A DNA stretch of 64,000 nucleotides, taken from positions 186,001 through 250,000 of the forward strand of contig MBPM02000015.1 of assembly GCA_001695595.3 (NCBI GenBank), given 5' to 3'. Origin of the DNA: Plasmopara viticola (lineage: Eukaryota; Oomycota; Peronosporomycetes; Peronosporales; Peronosporaceae). The number at the start of each line of letters is the position of its first letter. The stretch's first letter is position 1. The notes below the pieces were generated by a model. That model was not told where the DNA came from, made no database searches, and saw only the letters and a program-made list of their open reading frames with translations. A program made the position numbers and the translations under genes. This document shows, piece after piece, positions 33,629-45,487 of the stretch.

Positions 33629-33640
33629 AAAGCCAAGAAG

Positions 33641-36600
33641 ATCAGTTTCCGCTTCCTGAAAGCACATTGCTACGGCAGCCCGCATTATCGTAGTCAAACC
33701 ACACATCAGTCACTGAGATTGATCCTTTCAGAGGATAGGGCAGTATGCCCGTTTGCCTCAGGGTATGCAAGACATGATTAGTAAGCTGACAGTCCGGCTT
33801 GGCCCCGATGGTGATTAAACAAGGATTCGGCGCGGTTCGTGCGCGCCTGAAGGCGATTTCCAATTACACAAGTGCTCTGTTGGAGCACCTTTCATAGAAA
33901 ATTAAGAAGTAGTCTTCGTCAATGACGCCAGCGCTCAAGGCTGAATAACTCGCCGAATGACAGGGTGATTCTTTGTCAAAAATGTCAAAATGGCCATGCT
34001 GTCCGCATTGCTGTGGAAGCAGCACGAAATATGCCCTATGGCTATCTCAAAGCTTGGTGGTAGAGCATGCGAAGGGCCACTCACGAACGTTACCTCAATT
34101 AAGGCAGCGTTCTTCACCAGGGACGAGCTAAAGTGCAGATCTTTTTCTTGGCTTGATTACGCGTACCTGTACGGTCACGTTCCGCCAAAATTAGTGGACA
34201 TTTTTGTAAAATTTACGAACTCTATGGACAACAAGCATATCTTATAGAAGCTAGGAGCCATTTTCTTCATGAGGAAGCATGTCTCGCGCGGAGCTAATCT
34301 GTATGCACTCGATCTTTATAAGGAAGCCTTTCAAGTGGGGGTGGAAGCCGGCTAATACCATCAGACATAGGCAAGTGTACATCAGGAGGTCCGGTCTTCA
34401 CGGATATTAGCCATGCCGATGAGCCAAATGTAGACCATCAAATTGCAGGATAGCTTGAGAGCTTCGGCCTTAATTCATCTGTAATGATGCCCGTCATTTG
34501 CAATGAGGGTCTCACCTGCACTAAGAGCGTTAAGCAGATTTCTCATGGCCAACTAGTCGTCTGGTATGCCGAGAGGAAGATTGTTTAACTTGAATGCTTC
34601 ATTTAAGGAATACAGATCGTTGATTATTCTCGATTCGCGTACCATAGAGCCGGACATTGTATACTTAAATGTCGGTATTATGCATACGTGGTGTTTTGTA
34701 ATTAATGGTGCTTTAGCATTTGTTTTGCTGCATTCCAGTGTGCATTGCATGAACATTGTCTGAACCATTTAAATACTTATTCGCATAAAGCCTGCTGTCT
34801 ATCATTAAAAGAAGTAGTGACTGAACGATTCCTCTGTGTATCAATGTACATTTGATTATGCTCATCGTCGTTTTGGAAAATTGAAGTTAACGTTCGAATC
34901 TCAGACAACGTCATTTCTGTCGGATTGAACTGCTCAAAAAAATACTATGCGTAAGCAGTTAAATCGATGCTGAGTGTTTGGAGGCTGCAGTTGAATGCTT
35001 CTGCTAAAAAATTATATGGCTTGTACTGCACATGTCGAATTTGCTACTCAAAATAAGTTGTTCACGCAAACACCAGTGATTGCACATTAATGCAACCACC
35101 TTTGTTGACGTTCACATATCCTTTATTCGTCAAGCGTATACATGCATGCGTCATGGTTGTCTCTTACATATTCTTTCATCTCTAAAATGTCATAACGTTT
35201 TTTTCGCCATGCTCGCGGTGCTTGCTTCAAGCCGAAGAGCACCTTTGTCAAGGGACGTGATATAATGACATGTTCACTACAAAGTGCGTCAAGTCTTTGG
35301 GTAATACCCGCATCACTTTTTCGTTCAAGCGCGTTAGCGATCGATACTTGAAAGGACGCATTCAAGGTAAAAGCTGAATTGATATCTACGATGCATCGTG
35401 CTCGTTTTGATTTGCTGGGTTAAATGACTGTCATGGTTGGATTGAAAGAAATATATTTTGTACACTTTGCACCTTCATTATAGGTCTTCAATAGTTCTTT
35501 GCTCCTTTAGTACTTGTTTGTATTCGCTCTCATATTCATGTGCCTATCACGCCCACGCGCATTCTAAGGTTCAGTATGGTAAGTTCAGCATGCATTTGCA
35601 ACAAAGACTATTAGTCTCAGATTCGCTTTAAATAGCAAGTATCGTCTGGCCTGTTGTCTCGCCAGATCCCGCAATTTCTTGAAAGTTATGTCAACTCTAA
35701 CTTGAAGTGCAGTACATCAGATCACAACCCTTGCTTATATTAATAGGCAAGAATTTTGTAGAAAATTACGATAAAATACTGTCTTATTGTAAAAACCGTT
35801 TATCTCGACAACAGCGATAAATTTGATCAGTATTGACTTCAGCTCGACCACAATGCTAAGTATGCTGCTGTCAAGACATTGAAAAATCTGTGTCAAACGA
35901 GTAGGATTTCAATGAGGGTTTTTATAAGCGTTGCGACAAAAAAAACGCTCGCAGTTCCATCAGGATGTCGCGCTGTATACTGTTAAGCCGTCTACATCAA
36001 ATCGCAGGCCAATACCCAAGCTTATAGCTAAATGCAAATATAAGTAGGTAATTGCGATTGCTTGCAGCTAAAATACAGTCGTGTGGTGCTGACTGCATGG
36101 CATTGCGACTTAGTGTCTTTCCTATCGTTTCTTCACATATATTAGATCTGTTATTTATTTTTGCTAACATCTTTTTCTTTTATCGCATATAAGGCATTTC
36201 ATCCAAAATATAACATGTGATCAATGTTTTAATGTGACCTACGTATGCCGCATAATTCGGTAGAGATAACAAGTCAGCTATTGCTATAATCTTGAAATCA
36301 CCTTCTGCAAACCTCGGTCAGTAATAAAGAGCATTAGGCAAGGCGAGCCAAAGACAAAAGCGGCAACGTGTGAACTCTTTAAGTGTTTGACACCACCCGG
36401 CTTACGCAACAGCACACGGGACTATAAAACAAGCAATGCATAGTCAGGCTCCGGATTAAGCGAGGGCACCCGACAGCTGAGCGTAGTCTGACTTAAGACG
36501 CAATTTCGGCATGCAAATGACTTGATTTGAGAAACCCATCGAGGGTGGCGACACAACACGGGGATTCCGGACTGGCCGGTTACGAAGATCAGGGAAGACA

Positions 36601-38114
36601 GCTCGCAACCTTGAATTATATTGCGCTGCGGGGGAGTCAAGATAGCGTTGAAGGTTGAAGATAGCACGACCGGAAGATTATTTGGCAGTAGTTACGAAAC
36701 CTACGAAATGTAGCACGTTTTATTTGATTATAAAGAAAAAGTCGCACTCCATGAAAATAGCGCGTTTAAAATTATCTTTTATTGCTAGTGTAATGATCTA
36801 CATCGCTACATACATTCCATCATATATTAATTGAATAAATATCGTAAAAGTACGTGGCCGATGATTATGGGCAAACTACTTCGTCAGCCAGCAAGCCAGT
36901 CGTGGTAGTTTAATGTAAGGCTGTCATCAATCTCCTGTGCAAGCAAGCAGTTGTTTGAACTTAATCTACTCAGCTTTTGTGCCACATGCATTGGTACAAA
37001 TTGCTTGACGAATTCTTCCAAATACCTACAACGGGGACGCCTGAAAAATCTTATTATTTACTTATCGTAAGCGCCATCGTTTCGTTGCCAATTGTAGCTG
37101 GCGTCAAAATGATGTTTTTCATTTTTTTTTAACCATAACGAATCGAAAAAGATGGCGACTAGTTAGAAAAGATTACTAAGATTCTAGCAATAGTTTTTGT
37201 CGTTGAAAATAAAGACACCCTTTTCGGTTTTCTTTAGCAACACGTCCATCGAAATAGCGCGTTCGTTTTCTTGTTGAGAAAAGTAGTGCGTTGTCATAAA
37301 AAGCTATACAACTACACACATGATCGCATAATAAAGCCTCTGATCTGTAAAATTAGATCAATCAATTAATTTGGAAATGCCACCAGAACGATGGCGTTAC
37401 ATCTGTGTTCAATGCGGCATCCCATTGTGGTGAGTAGCCGATGAATTGTCTTGCCCATGTGGTGTATAAGCTGGCCGAATCGAGTACGCAAGGTTATAAT
37501 TTGAAATATTGGAAGATAAACAGCATCTTGAACAGTACAACTTGAAGTATAAGGTAAAGATGTTTCATGCCATATATTTCTTTAAAAATTCTTGAAATCA
37601 CTGATAAGCATAAGATCTGTCTGAACCGGTATTAACTCCAGCGTGGTCGCATACTTTTACGCTCACCTCGAAAGAGGAGCCGGGCTTGCATACAATCTTT
37701 AGCCAATCTTGCTGTCAGTTACAGCTGGCCCTTGAGCGAGCATTGATCCCCTCTCGCTGCGATCTTTGCCGCACGCATAACGTTCGATCTACATGATACG
37801 CGCGACTTCGCAACATTTTCTTAACTTATGCTGCTTTTGTCAAAGTACTCCTATTAACCAACCGCTCGCTGGTAGGCCGAGCTTTCCAAAGCTTGAGACA
37901 AATGAGCCGACCAGCGCAGAAAATACCGACCAATGATGATGCCGTTTTGCTTGGTGCTTTTTCGGGCAGCTTTTGGATATTCCACTTTGATCTACGCACG
38001 TCAGGCGTTACTCGAATTCGGTAGGATCACAGTGAGTCGTGGGCTTGGGTTTGGTAGCATTCAAGCACTCACGCTCACTAGCAAACGCCCGTCGATCGCA
38101 GACGGGAGTTAAGT
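33641..38114. other. Gene-poor, repeat-derived interval
   Basis: 4.5 kb without an intact gene. It contains the Copia remnant at 35100-35420. Near 33795-33845 a plus-strand stretch reads GLAPMVIKQGFGAVRARLKA and is related to one at about 44420-44460. Plus frames at 33990-34247 and 34566-34763 look formerly coding but are unassigned. 35.4-38.1 kb is AT-rich and featureless apart from the likely promoter of the gene at 38115. Confidence 0.45.
35100..35420 (-). pseudogene. Ty1/Copia reverse transcriptase remnant
   Basis: The minus strand reads CIVDINSAF (the first catalytic Asp region, usually VDVxxAFLNG), then a divergent segment, then LTKVLFGLKQAPRAW, the diagnostic Copia 'YGLKQAPRAW' motif, and DNHDACMYT. 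The frame stops at 35123-35125 before the YVDD motif, which is not recoverable. No LTRs were seen nearby. This is an old truncated copy. Confidence 0.75.
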
Positions 38115-39468
38115 ATGGAGCCACCGGGCGCAACGGCAAAGTGGCCACAGGGACCCAATTCGGCTGCACTGCCCATTACCGAACTTGAGTCAGTTGCACC
38201 GAGACTTGACAAAACTTCGCTCGTGAATTATCAAGACTGCACGTGGCCATCGGAAAGAACGCGGTCGCAGATGGTAGCAGCATGGCGAAGTAATATGGAT
38301 CTTGTTCGAAATCGTCAAATGCAAGAGCCACCTGTCGGTGGAGTTTCTCGCTCCGTCTTACACCGGCTGCTTGCCTCGCCTGATTCTGCACCGAGTACTC
38401 CTCTACACAGCCCTCGTCGTCGATGCTCTGCCGCATCAGCGGCGATGGTCGCCATGGTACACAGTCCGAGAGCGTTTGCCTCTAGCGACTGTCTCAAGGT
38501 TGAAAAGGGACACCTTCTTGCTCAGACCGTGCCTTATCAGTGCCTCTCACCCATGGTGACAGGGTGTGGCTCATTTGACAGTAGTAGCAACTGCAATAGT
38601 CGATGCATTGGTCATAATGCACTTGGCATGTTTTCTGATGGTCCGATTCCGTCCGACGATGAAGAAGACATGGAAAACGAAGACCACGTCTCTATGCTGC
38701 GTCAACAGGTAACGCTGCTTGTCAAGAGTCTCGAGGGTGAAAAGAAACGACGTGCATCGGAACAGCAGCTTATGCAAAGCGTAAGTGATGATAGTTTACT
38801 CTGATTGGAGTATGATATCATCACTGATCTTTTTCTTGCAGAAAATTATCGAACTCCAAACTTTAATTCGTCGGAATGGGAACGAAGTGGCTTCGGACAA
38901 TGTTGATGCAGTCACAAAGGCGTCGTCTATCCAAGATGACGAGTGGCTGGACAATGTTCAAGTAAGGCGTTGGTCAGCACCAGTGGAGGAAACGGAAGGA
39001 ATGATGCGTGATGCTTTCGGCTCAATTGATCTGAATGGCGAAAAAGACGCCAAGGAACAGCTTGCGGAAATTCGTGCACAGATGCACGCGATTGTCATTG
39101 ATGCTCAGCGAGAGACCCAGTAAGTTTTACATTGCTCACTAGCTTGACATTACGTAGATTGCTAATATGAATTGTGCTGATTCATTTTTAGAGCACTTCG
39201 GGCCCAATTGGAAGGCGCGAAGAGAAGCCACGTGATGAAGGAAAAGCAACTGACGGTCGAGTCCACGGTCAAAGTGGCAGCACTTGAGCAGAAGCACGCC
39301 ATTGCTACGACGCGACATGCGCAGCAAGCAGCAGATTACGTCGTACTAGTGGAAAAGCTACAGTCTGAAAATCGCGAGCTAGTGACACAAATTCAGGCGC
39401 AAGAAAAGCGAGTGGAGCAGCTGGAGCTTGCTCTCGATTCTAAGCAGATCGTAGATACCTCTCGGTGA
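38115..39468 (+). CDS. Ser-rich coiled-coil protein, unknown function
   Basis: Three exons (38115-38780, 38842-39119, 39192-39468) close in frame and encode 406 residues. The N-terminal half is polar and Ser/Pro-rich, with likely phosphosites (SPDSAPSTPLHSPRRRCSAA) and an acidic patch SDDEEDMENED. From about residue 195 a coiled coil begins (MLRQQVTLLVKSLEGEKKRR). It continues through KDAKEQLAEIRAQMHAIVID and RAQLEGAKRSHVMKEKQLTV to VEQLELALDSK near the C-terminus. No catalytic domain or signal peptide is present. The function is unknown, and an adaptor or cytoskeletal role would fit. It stands alone between gene-poor regions. Confidence 0.8.
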
Positions 39469-40413
39469 ATGCAAACCGACAGACGCTATCCACGCTGTGA
39501 ACTTTGAGCTCCTACAACGAATGTACGTGCAGCACGTGCATTTGGATCAGATGAAGCGAGGAAGGGCACACGACTGCTATCAAGGCGCAGAAACGGAAGG
39601 AAACTGTTCGAAACAGGCAGACAGCAAAAGAACCGAATAAATCACAGAGATGAGACGCATCAGTCTGCTGTGTGTGGACGATTGATAGTCTACATGGGTT
39701 GACTGCTCTGCTCTTTGCTCTAATCTAGCAGCCCCTTATATACCATATCTTTCCAAAGATTTAGCATCTTGTTTTCTTTGGATAATAGCAAAATTGACCT
39801 TAATGCACAATTGGTGCAGAAACGGTTTTCTTCGATGCATTATTACATAGGTAACGGCTTCTGATATAATAAAAAAGCTCAAAAGTATATGATAAAACAT
39901 TGAAGTATATATTCAAATCATGGCGACCATATAATATTACGATTTAGTACATAGCGAATACGAGACATATTAGCGACAAAACCCTCGACGATTCTGGACA
40001 TTAATTTGCTTTCTATGATAGCTCCAAGGAAGCTGTATCAAGTGTAACCGGTCACACCACACCTTGCCAGGAGAAGGTGTGCAGAAAGTTATTCGATCTT
40101 CCGACGGACGACTGTTCAATCCGAAAGTTAAGTTGAATGAATCAGTTCTTAGAATGTAGTCTAGCTTGTATAGAATGAGATCATTCCATATAACTTATAA
40201 TGCAGTAAATGTAAAATAGAGGGATACATTCATTCCGATATCTTTTGAATTGCAATTCGGTGGTGCTAGATCTAGACTTGAAATAAAAATTATCCGATGA
40301 AAGAAGGACAAAAAATTTCTTTCACTCGTAAGTTTTGTACGAAATGTCAGATTGGTTGTAATGATGACTAAAAGGCAGCAAAGAGGGCTGCTGGTTGGCC
40401 TAACGATTTTACG

Positions 40414-40557
40414 ATGACTAAATTAGCGCCGAAGAAGGTTGGCGGTCTCTGCACCTGCAGACGTGCCTGCGGAAATTGTGTCTGTGACTATGGTTGTGCC
40501 AGCAAAGGCCGTGCCTACCACAAAGGCTGCATTTGTACGATGGGTTGTGAAGTTTGA
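40414..40557 (+). CDS. Small Cys-rich (CXC-like) ORF, uncertain
   Basis: A 47-codon frame with 10 cysteines in the pattern CTCRRACGNCVCDYGC and then KGCICTMGC. The spacing resembles the Zn-binding CXC/TSO1-type cysteine repeats that occur in some transposase and chromatin proteins. The frame is open upstream for about 15 more codons (containing AGWPNDFT) without an ATG, so it may be the tail of a broken larger protein, possibly transposon-derived. A small metal-binding protein is the alternative. Confidence 0.3.
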   Translation: MTKLAPKKVGGLCTCRRACGNCVCDYGCASKGRAYHKGCICTMGCEV

Positions 40558-43499
40558 GAAGTTTGCCCTTCAAAGAGCCGATTAGGCAAGTAAGGTTCTA
40601 GAAGAGCCTCTCGCTCGATTGCGTCGAAAAACGTGCGCCTGTTGTCGTACCTCGCCTGACGGTCACGTACACCTTCGCCCTCGAGCGATAAATAGAGTTG
40701 ACACTCGCACCCGCTTGAGCCGTGGGGAGTTTTCAGGTAAATGACTATGTCATCGAAACAGCTACATCAAACCCTTAAAGAAATAAAATGAAATAAAATA
40801 AATGTGCCACAAAATGTTAACAGTCATTTTTTTTTGCAAATATTACTGAAATCTTTATTAGCAATCTTTACATACCAGCTTTTACATCAAGACTTGACGT
40901 CAAGCCCACTGCCCATACAAAAAAACGTTTGATTACGAAGAGCGATGGTTTGACCTGTTGATGCTGTACCGAAAGTGATGACCAGAAGGAGGAGATCTTA
41001 GTCACAGACGACAACCTCAATGAATTCCTTAGGTGGATCTCGTGACCGAAGCCACGCGCAGTGGGTGACTATGTGACACTCTCACGCCGACTACTGATGC
41101 AAGTCACCGTCCCGTGAGAGGCCTACTTAATTACCGAACGAAGAGGAAAGAGAAGACCCTCTAATTGTGCACTTAAAGCTGATGCAAGTCGTGGCACTAA
41201 GCAATATGCTCACCTGATCTTAGAGCCGCAATAGCTCTCTGAAGTCCTCTTTTGGCGTAGCACAACTTGGATAAAAGATTTCAGCGAAACCTATGCACGT
41301 GAATTTAAGATCTACATCAATCCGATTGAGAATTTTAGTTGGAATCGTTGAATGCTAAAGGACAAAAATGGCTTGTACATCCGACCCGTGGGTACCTTTA
41401 TACCACTACAATTCAATTGAAAAGCCATCTTTATTTTCGTCTGACATTCGGTGTGATTCAATCCAAAATCTCTATCTAGCACAGAGTACTGGACGTTTGG
41501 GAGATTAGTATTCATCAAGCTCAATCAAACAGTGTAGGCTTTGGCTTAGTGCCATCCATGCACTGAAACGCAAGCTCCAAGAACGGGTTTGGAGTCACTC
41601 CATCATACTCGACGTGGGGCCAGAACACCACGGCTTACATAATAAGCGCTTGTTGCTTGGAGTCTGGAATCACAACAGCCTTTTAATAGTCGTGATTGAG
41701 GAATACTTACACTACTAAAATTAAATAAGATTAACAAATTATATTGGATAAAACTAATGAAATTTTACGAAAGAGTACCGGGAGCAAGAATGCATGCAGC
41801 AATTGCATTACTAATTGGTTTAGAAATTGCGGTTGCTTTAATCCACAAGATATTCTTGACGTATATTAGAGTGCCTCTACTTCATTACGCACTAATCAGG
41901 TAGCACCGCTGACCTGGACGGTCAAGAAGTGTCTCGGCTTACGCCTTTTACACGAAGAATTGCTGCCCTTCGCAAATGTGTGCACGCGCTTGAGATCGCT
42001 TTCGGTATCAACTGTGGTGATTGGGCCGCGGTTTCTTCGGAATGGCTCAACTTCTTGACACCCTTTAACAGATGATCTCCTTTCCATGACCCCCTGCTTT
42101 CTAAAGTTGGTTCGACCATACGCATCTCGGACTCGAGTCGGGACGTCGCATTGCTTCGCAGTAAGCTCCAGGCTAGGCGGGCAGCTCATAAAACTCAGCT
42201 TTGTGGGTACCCGGCCCCACACCAGTTTGTTGAATTATGGACACCATCAACAGCCGTGCTCTCGCTGTGTAAAAACGGTCAAGCACTGGGACAGCGCTTC
42301 GAAAAAGCGCGGAGGGGGGGGTACCTCAGGACTTGCATAAAACTTGAGATTACGAAGATTTTACTTTCAGACGCCTCACATGAAAATGGTAGGTCGTTGA
42401 TGCGTACGTTTTCAGGACCAATACAGACACATTGAAAAGATCTCTTATTTTGTTAAAAACAATTGAAGATACTTTTGAATATGCGAGTTATTATTATCTA
42501 GCAGTCTTATATCGCCTTCATAAAACGCATTAAGAGTGATACTTCTCAATGTTTACGTGAGAGTTTCTTCAGTTCATCTTGGGCAGATGCAGTCGCATAT
42601 CGTGCTCTATCGATAACTTTTACCCGACGTTCCACGAAGTTCGTTAAGTGTTTACGCAAGGAAACTGAATCCACATTGAAGACTCATAACGTAACGACTA
42701 TTGAAACCTCTCTTTCGCTTGTTCTTAAGGCCTTTGTGCAATTTTTGGGACGCTAAGGTATATTGGCCATTTACATGAAATGGCGAAGATGTGTGAGCCG
42801 CATTGTTAAGTGCAACCTCAACCATAAAAATCTCATCGGCATACAAATACTGCGTCTCAGTCCACATACTGCGCAGTGTACTTCTGCCTGACCATTAGTC
42901 TGTTGATGGTCAACATTATACTTAAGTGGGCTCTAGGAGACCTTAGTTGGCTTTCTAGATGCTTACAGCAGCGATAAACTACTTCAAAAGATTTTTTCTC
43001 GAGGTTATTCTTGTGAAATTCTATTCCACGATCAGTCTTATTTTTTAAACTGCTACTTTGCTACGAACGAGATTGCCAGATTAAATGTTGAGTCTGTAAC
43101 TGTTGTAGAAGTGAGGTTGGTATTGATGTTGTCGAGGACAGGTAGTTGATTAAGCTCCCGTGGGAAAACGCTTTCTGTTAAACGCAAGTCGGCGCTGTAA
43201 ATACAGTAGCAAAAGTCTTAAGCATGGGGTGGTGAATGAGTTCACTTCAAAGAGGGGAAAGACAAAACCAAAAATCGTCATTTTCCCTGCACGCCTCCGA
43301 GCAAGGTGCTGTGTAACCGAGTCACACTTTGTAGCACAAGTGGTTAATTCAACGCTCATGCGATAAGGTTGACTCTCGGAACGGTTTCGGAATCAATAGA
43401 GCGGTTTGGCAATGCACAACTCGCACTGCTTGTGTGACGTAGTTGCTCTTATACGCCTTAAAGGCGGCTGCAATTGCGGCCCTCCCCACTTTCGAGCAA

Positions 43500-44095
43500 T
43501 CGAAACGCGTATGGCTTTTGACTTCTACGAGTGAAGCCTATGCTCGAGAGCTCAGGCAGCACGAACTCAGGAAGCTCTGGAGGCAGCGCCTCATGCCTCT
43601 ATCTTAGACGACCAGATGCATTTGGCGTTCGGCACTTATCCGCGTATTTTACGGGAATTGGGGGCACAAAACCTTCCCGTTGAAGAATTGCACACGAAGC
43701 ACCAGTTAAGAGTAGCATCCCCCGGGCAAACTTTGCCAACATTCGCACTGCTTGGCCTGCAAGCAAAAAAGGCGTGATTGATTATATCCATGGTTTAAGG
43801 AAGCTGATAGCGTTTATTTTAGAGGCGAATAACTTTGCTCATGTACGGTTGTCCTTTGCTCCCTTAATTTCACGCCGCGACGATCATGATGCGATTAAAA
43901 TCACTCTTTAAGAAGAAATACCGGCTTCGATGTCCTCTGGGAAAACAACTTTTAATCTTGTACGATCCAGACTATTGCTGTTCGGAAACTTACTGATTCG
44001 AATTTAGACTTAATGGGCACATGTGCTCTGCTTTAGCTGCGGTATTTAAGGACACGTGCTCCGTGTTTGTCCTGCTGGGAGCCATTATAGTAAAT
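43500..44095 (+). pseudogene. Retroelement gag-like remnant with CCHC knuckle
   Basis: Successive plus-strand frames give EAYARELRQHELRKLWRQR, DDQMHLAFGTYPRILREL, VEELHTKHQLRVASPG, IDYIHGLRKLIAFILEANNF and, at about 44025-44075, CFSCGI, a stop, then GHVLRVC. The last is a CX2CX4HX4C zinc knuckle with one residue mutated to a stop. Gag-type nucleocapsid proteins end this way. There are at least four breaks, so the gene is dead. The superfamily (Copia, Gypsy or LINE ORF1) cannot be fixed. Confidence 0.5.
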
Positions 44096-44584
44096 TTTCG
44101 TCGCGCTTGAACATTTACAAGGTCGCTAGCAAATGTCGTGTTCTCGGATCCACGAAAACGCTAGATTAGTAGCGGCGGTGAATGCTATTAAAGAAGACCT
44201 AATTGCTTATGATGGTAGTGTAAATGATACACTATCAAAGCTTAGCCCCTGTGGGCTTGACAGCTTTTGAAGGAGGAGCCAGCGGCGGTAGATTGCTGAT
44301 TGTACATGCGGGTGTACGAGGTAAAGATACCGTCGGCGGCGCATCACTAACTTTTGCGCGCCAGCAAACAATCTCGTTGAAATAACTAATGCACTTAGGT
44401 AGCTCAGCACTTACCGGTGCGCCGATGGTAATTAAGTGCGGCACTATTCGCGCTCGTATATCCCTTTGGTAGCAGATCCATCAGTGTGTTGATACTTGGA
44501 ATTGCTTGATGCATACTCTTCATGGCGAAAGCGATGTGGTGTTTTATGCATTGTTTTATGCATCGAGTACATCTTTCCATTCTT

Positions 44585-44906
44585 TGTGTTGTATTACGTT
44601 ATCGCGATGCCAAGTTATGCACGTGCTAGGCTCAGTCTGGCTAGTCCACGGCATAGAGTGGTGTCCGCATACGCCGGGTCTCGTTCGGCGGGCAGTGCAG
44701 CCAGCACCGAGGTCTTGAGGGTCTTCCATTATTTTGCTTAGCCCTGACTTGGTAAGAGCCCAGGTGGCGCCCTGGTGCTGGAGACCGTCGCGTCGAGAAT
44801 GAGACTCGTAAGAGACCTGCAGATGCCCGAGAGCACCTGCCCGAAGCGCGCGAGCATTTAGCCCCCGCGCTTGGAAGGAGGGCGTCACCCCAACCTTTTC
44901 CAAAGG
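44585..44906 (-). mobile_element. SINE-like LINE derivative, copy A
   Basis: The element is 322 bp, in minus orientation, flanked by the 11-bp target-site duplication TTTCCATTCTT at 44574-44584 and 44907-44917. It has the same 5' end (GGAAAAGGTTGGGGTGACGC) and 3' end (AACGTAATACAACACA tail) as the LINE at 32479. It keeps only about the first 130 bp, a short middle block (GGGCTCTTACCAAGTCAG) and about the last 150 bp. The same two deletion junctions occur in the copy at 61676. Confidence 0.85.
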
Positions 44907-45487
44907 TTTCCATTCTTGTAGTAGCACAATTGATAAAGAAGCCCTTTGGCTATAAAAGTGTCTGCTGCCTTTTTACTGTTTTTAAGTTGTCATTGCTGTG
45001 TGTCAAGGGGATGACGCGCTCATAAGGAGCTCACAAATTGTAATAGTGTGATCACTTTAACATAATAAAGCGGAGTGCTCCCATCGGCCAATGAAAAGCC
45101 TAATGCGAAGAACCGTAGACAATTTCGACCTGGCAAAGAATTCGCTTGCGTATCATTATTTGTGAGAAAACCGCATTGTGATTTCCATGGAGCAACAAGC
45201 TCCTATCGTCAACGTTGCGGGATTCTTTCCGCGGGACATCGTATCAAACGTGGCATTTTCTGTATTAAGTGGCAATAATCACATTTTCTGTTTTTTTTGG
45301 GCAATTGCTTATAAGGAGGCAAATTATTATCCTTACTACTACACCAGGGATGCGACTGCTGGGAATCAAACATAAAGGAGAAAACGACCGTGCTAGCTCC
45401 TGTTATGAAGCCCCGAGAATCTCGCCATACTCACTTTTTTTTAATAAAAAAAAGGTTTTCTACTATTAAATACTTGACGCCCTCTCG

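Larger units (their letters stand above)
39469..45487. other. Gene-poor, repeat-derived interval
   Basis: 6 kb between two genes. It includes a small Cys-rich ORF (40414-40557), a gag-like remnant (43500-44095) and a SINE-like insertion (44585-44906). AT-rich stretches (39.7-40.4, 40.8-41.3 and 42.4-43.4 kb) show nothing coding. Frames on both strands at 41.9-42.4 kb are unassigned. Confidence 0.45.
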
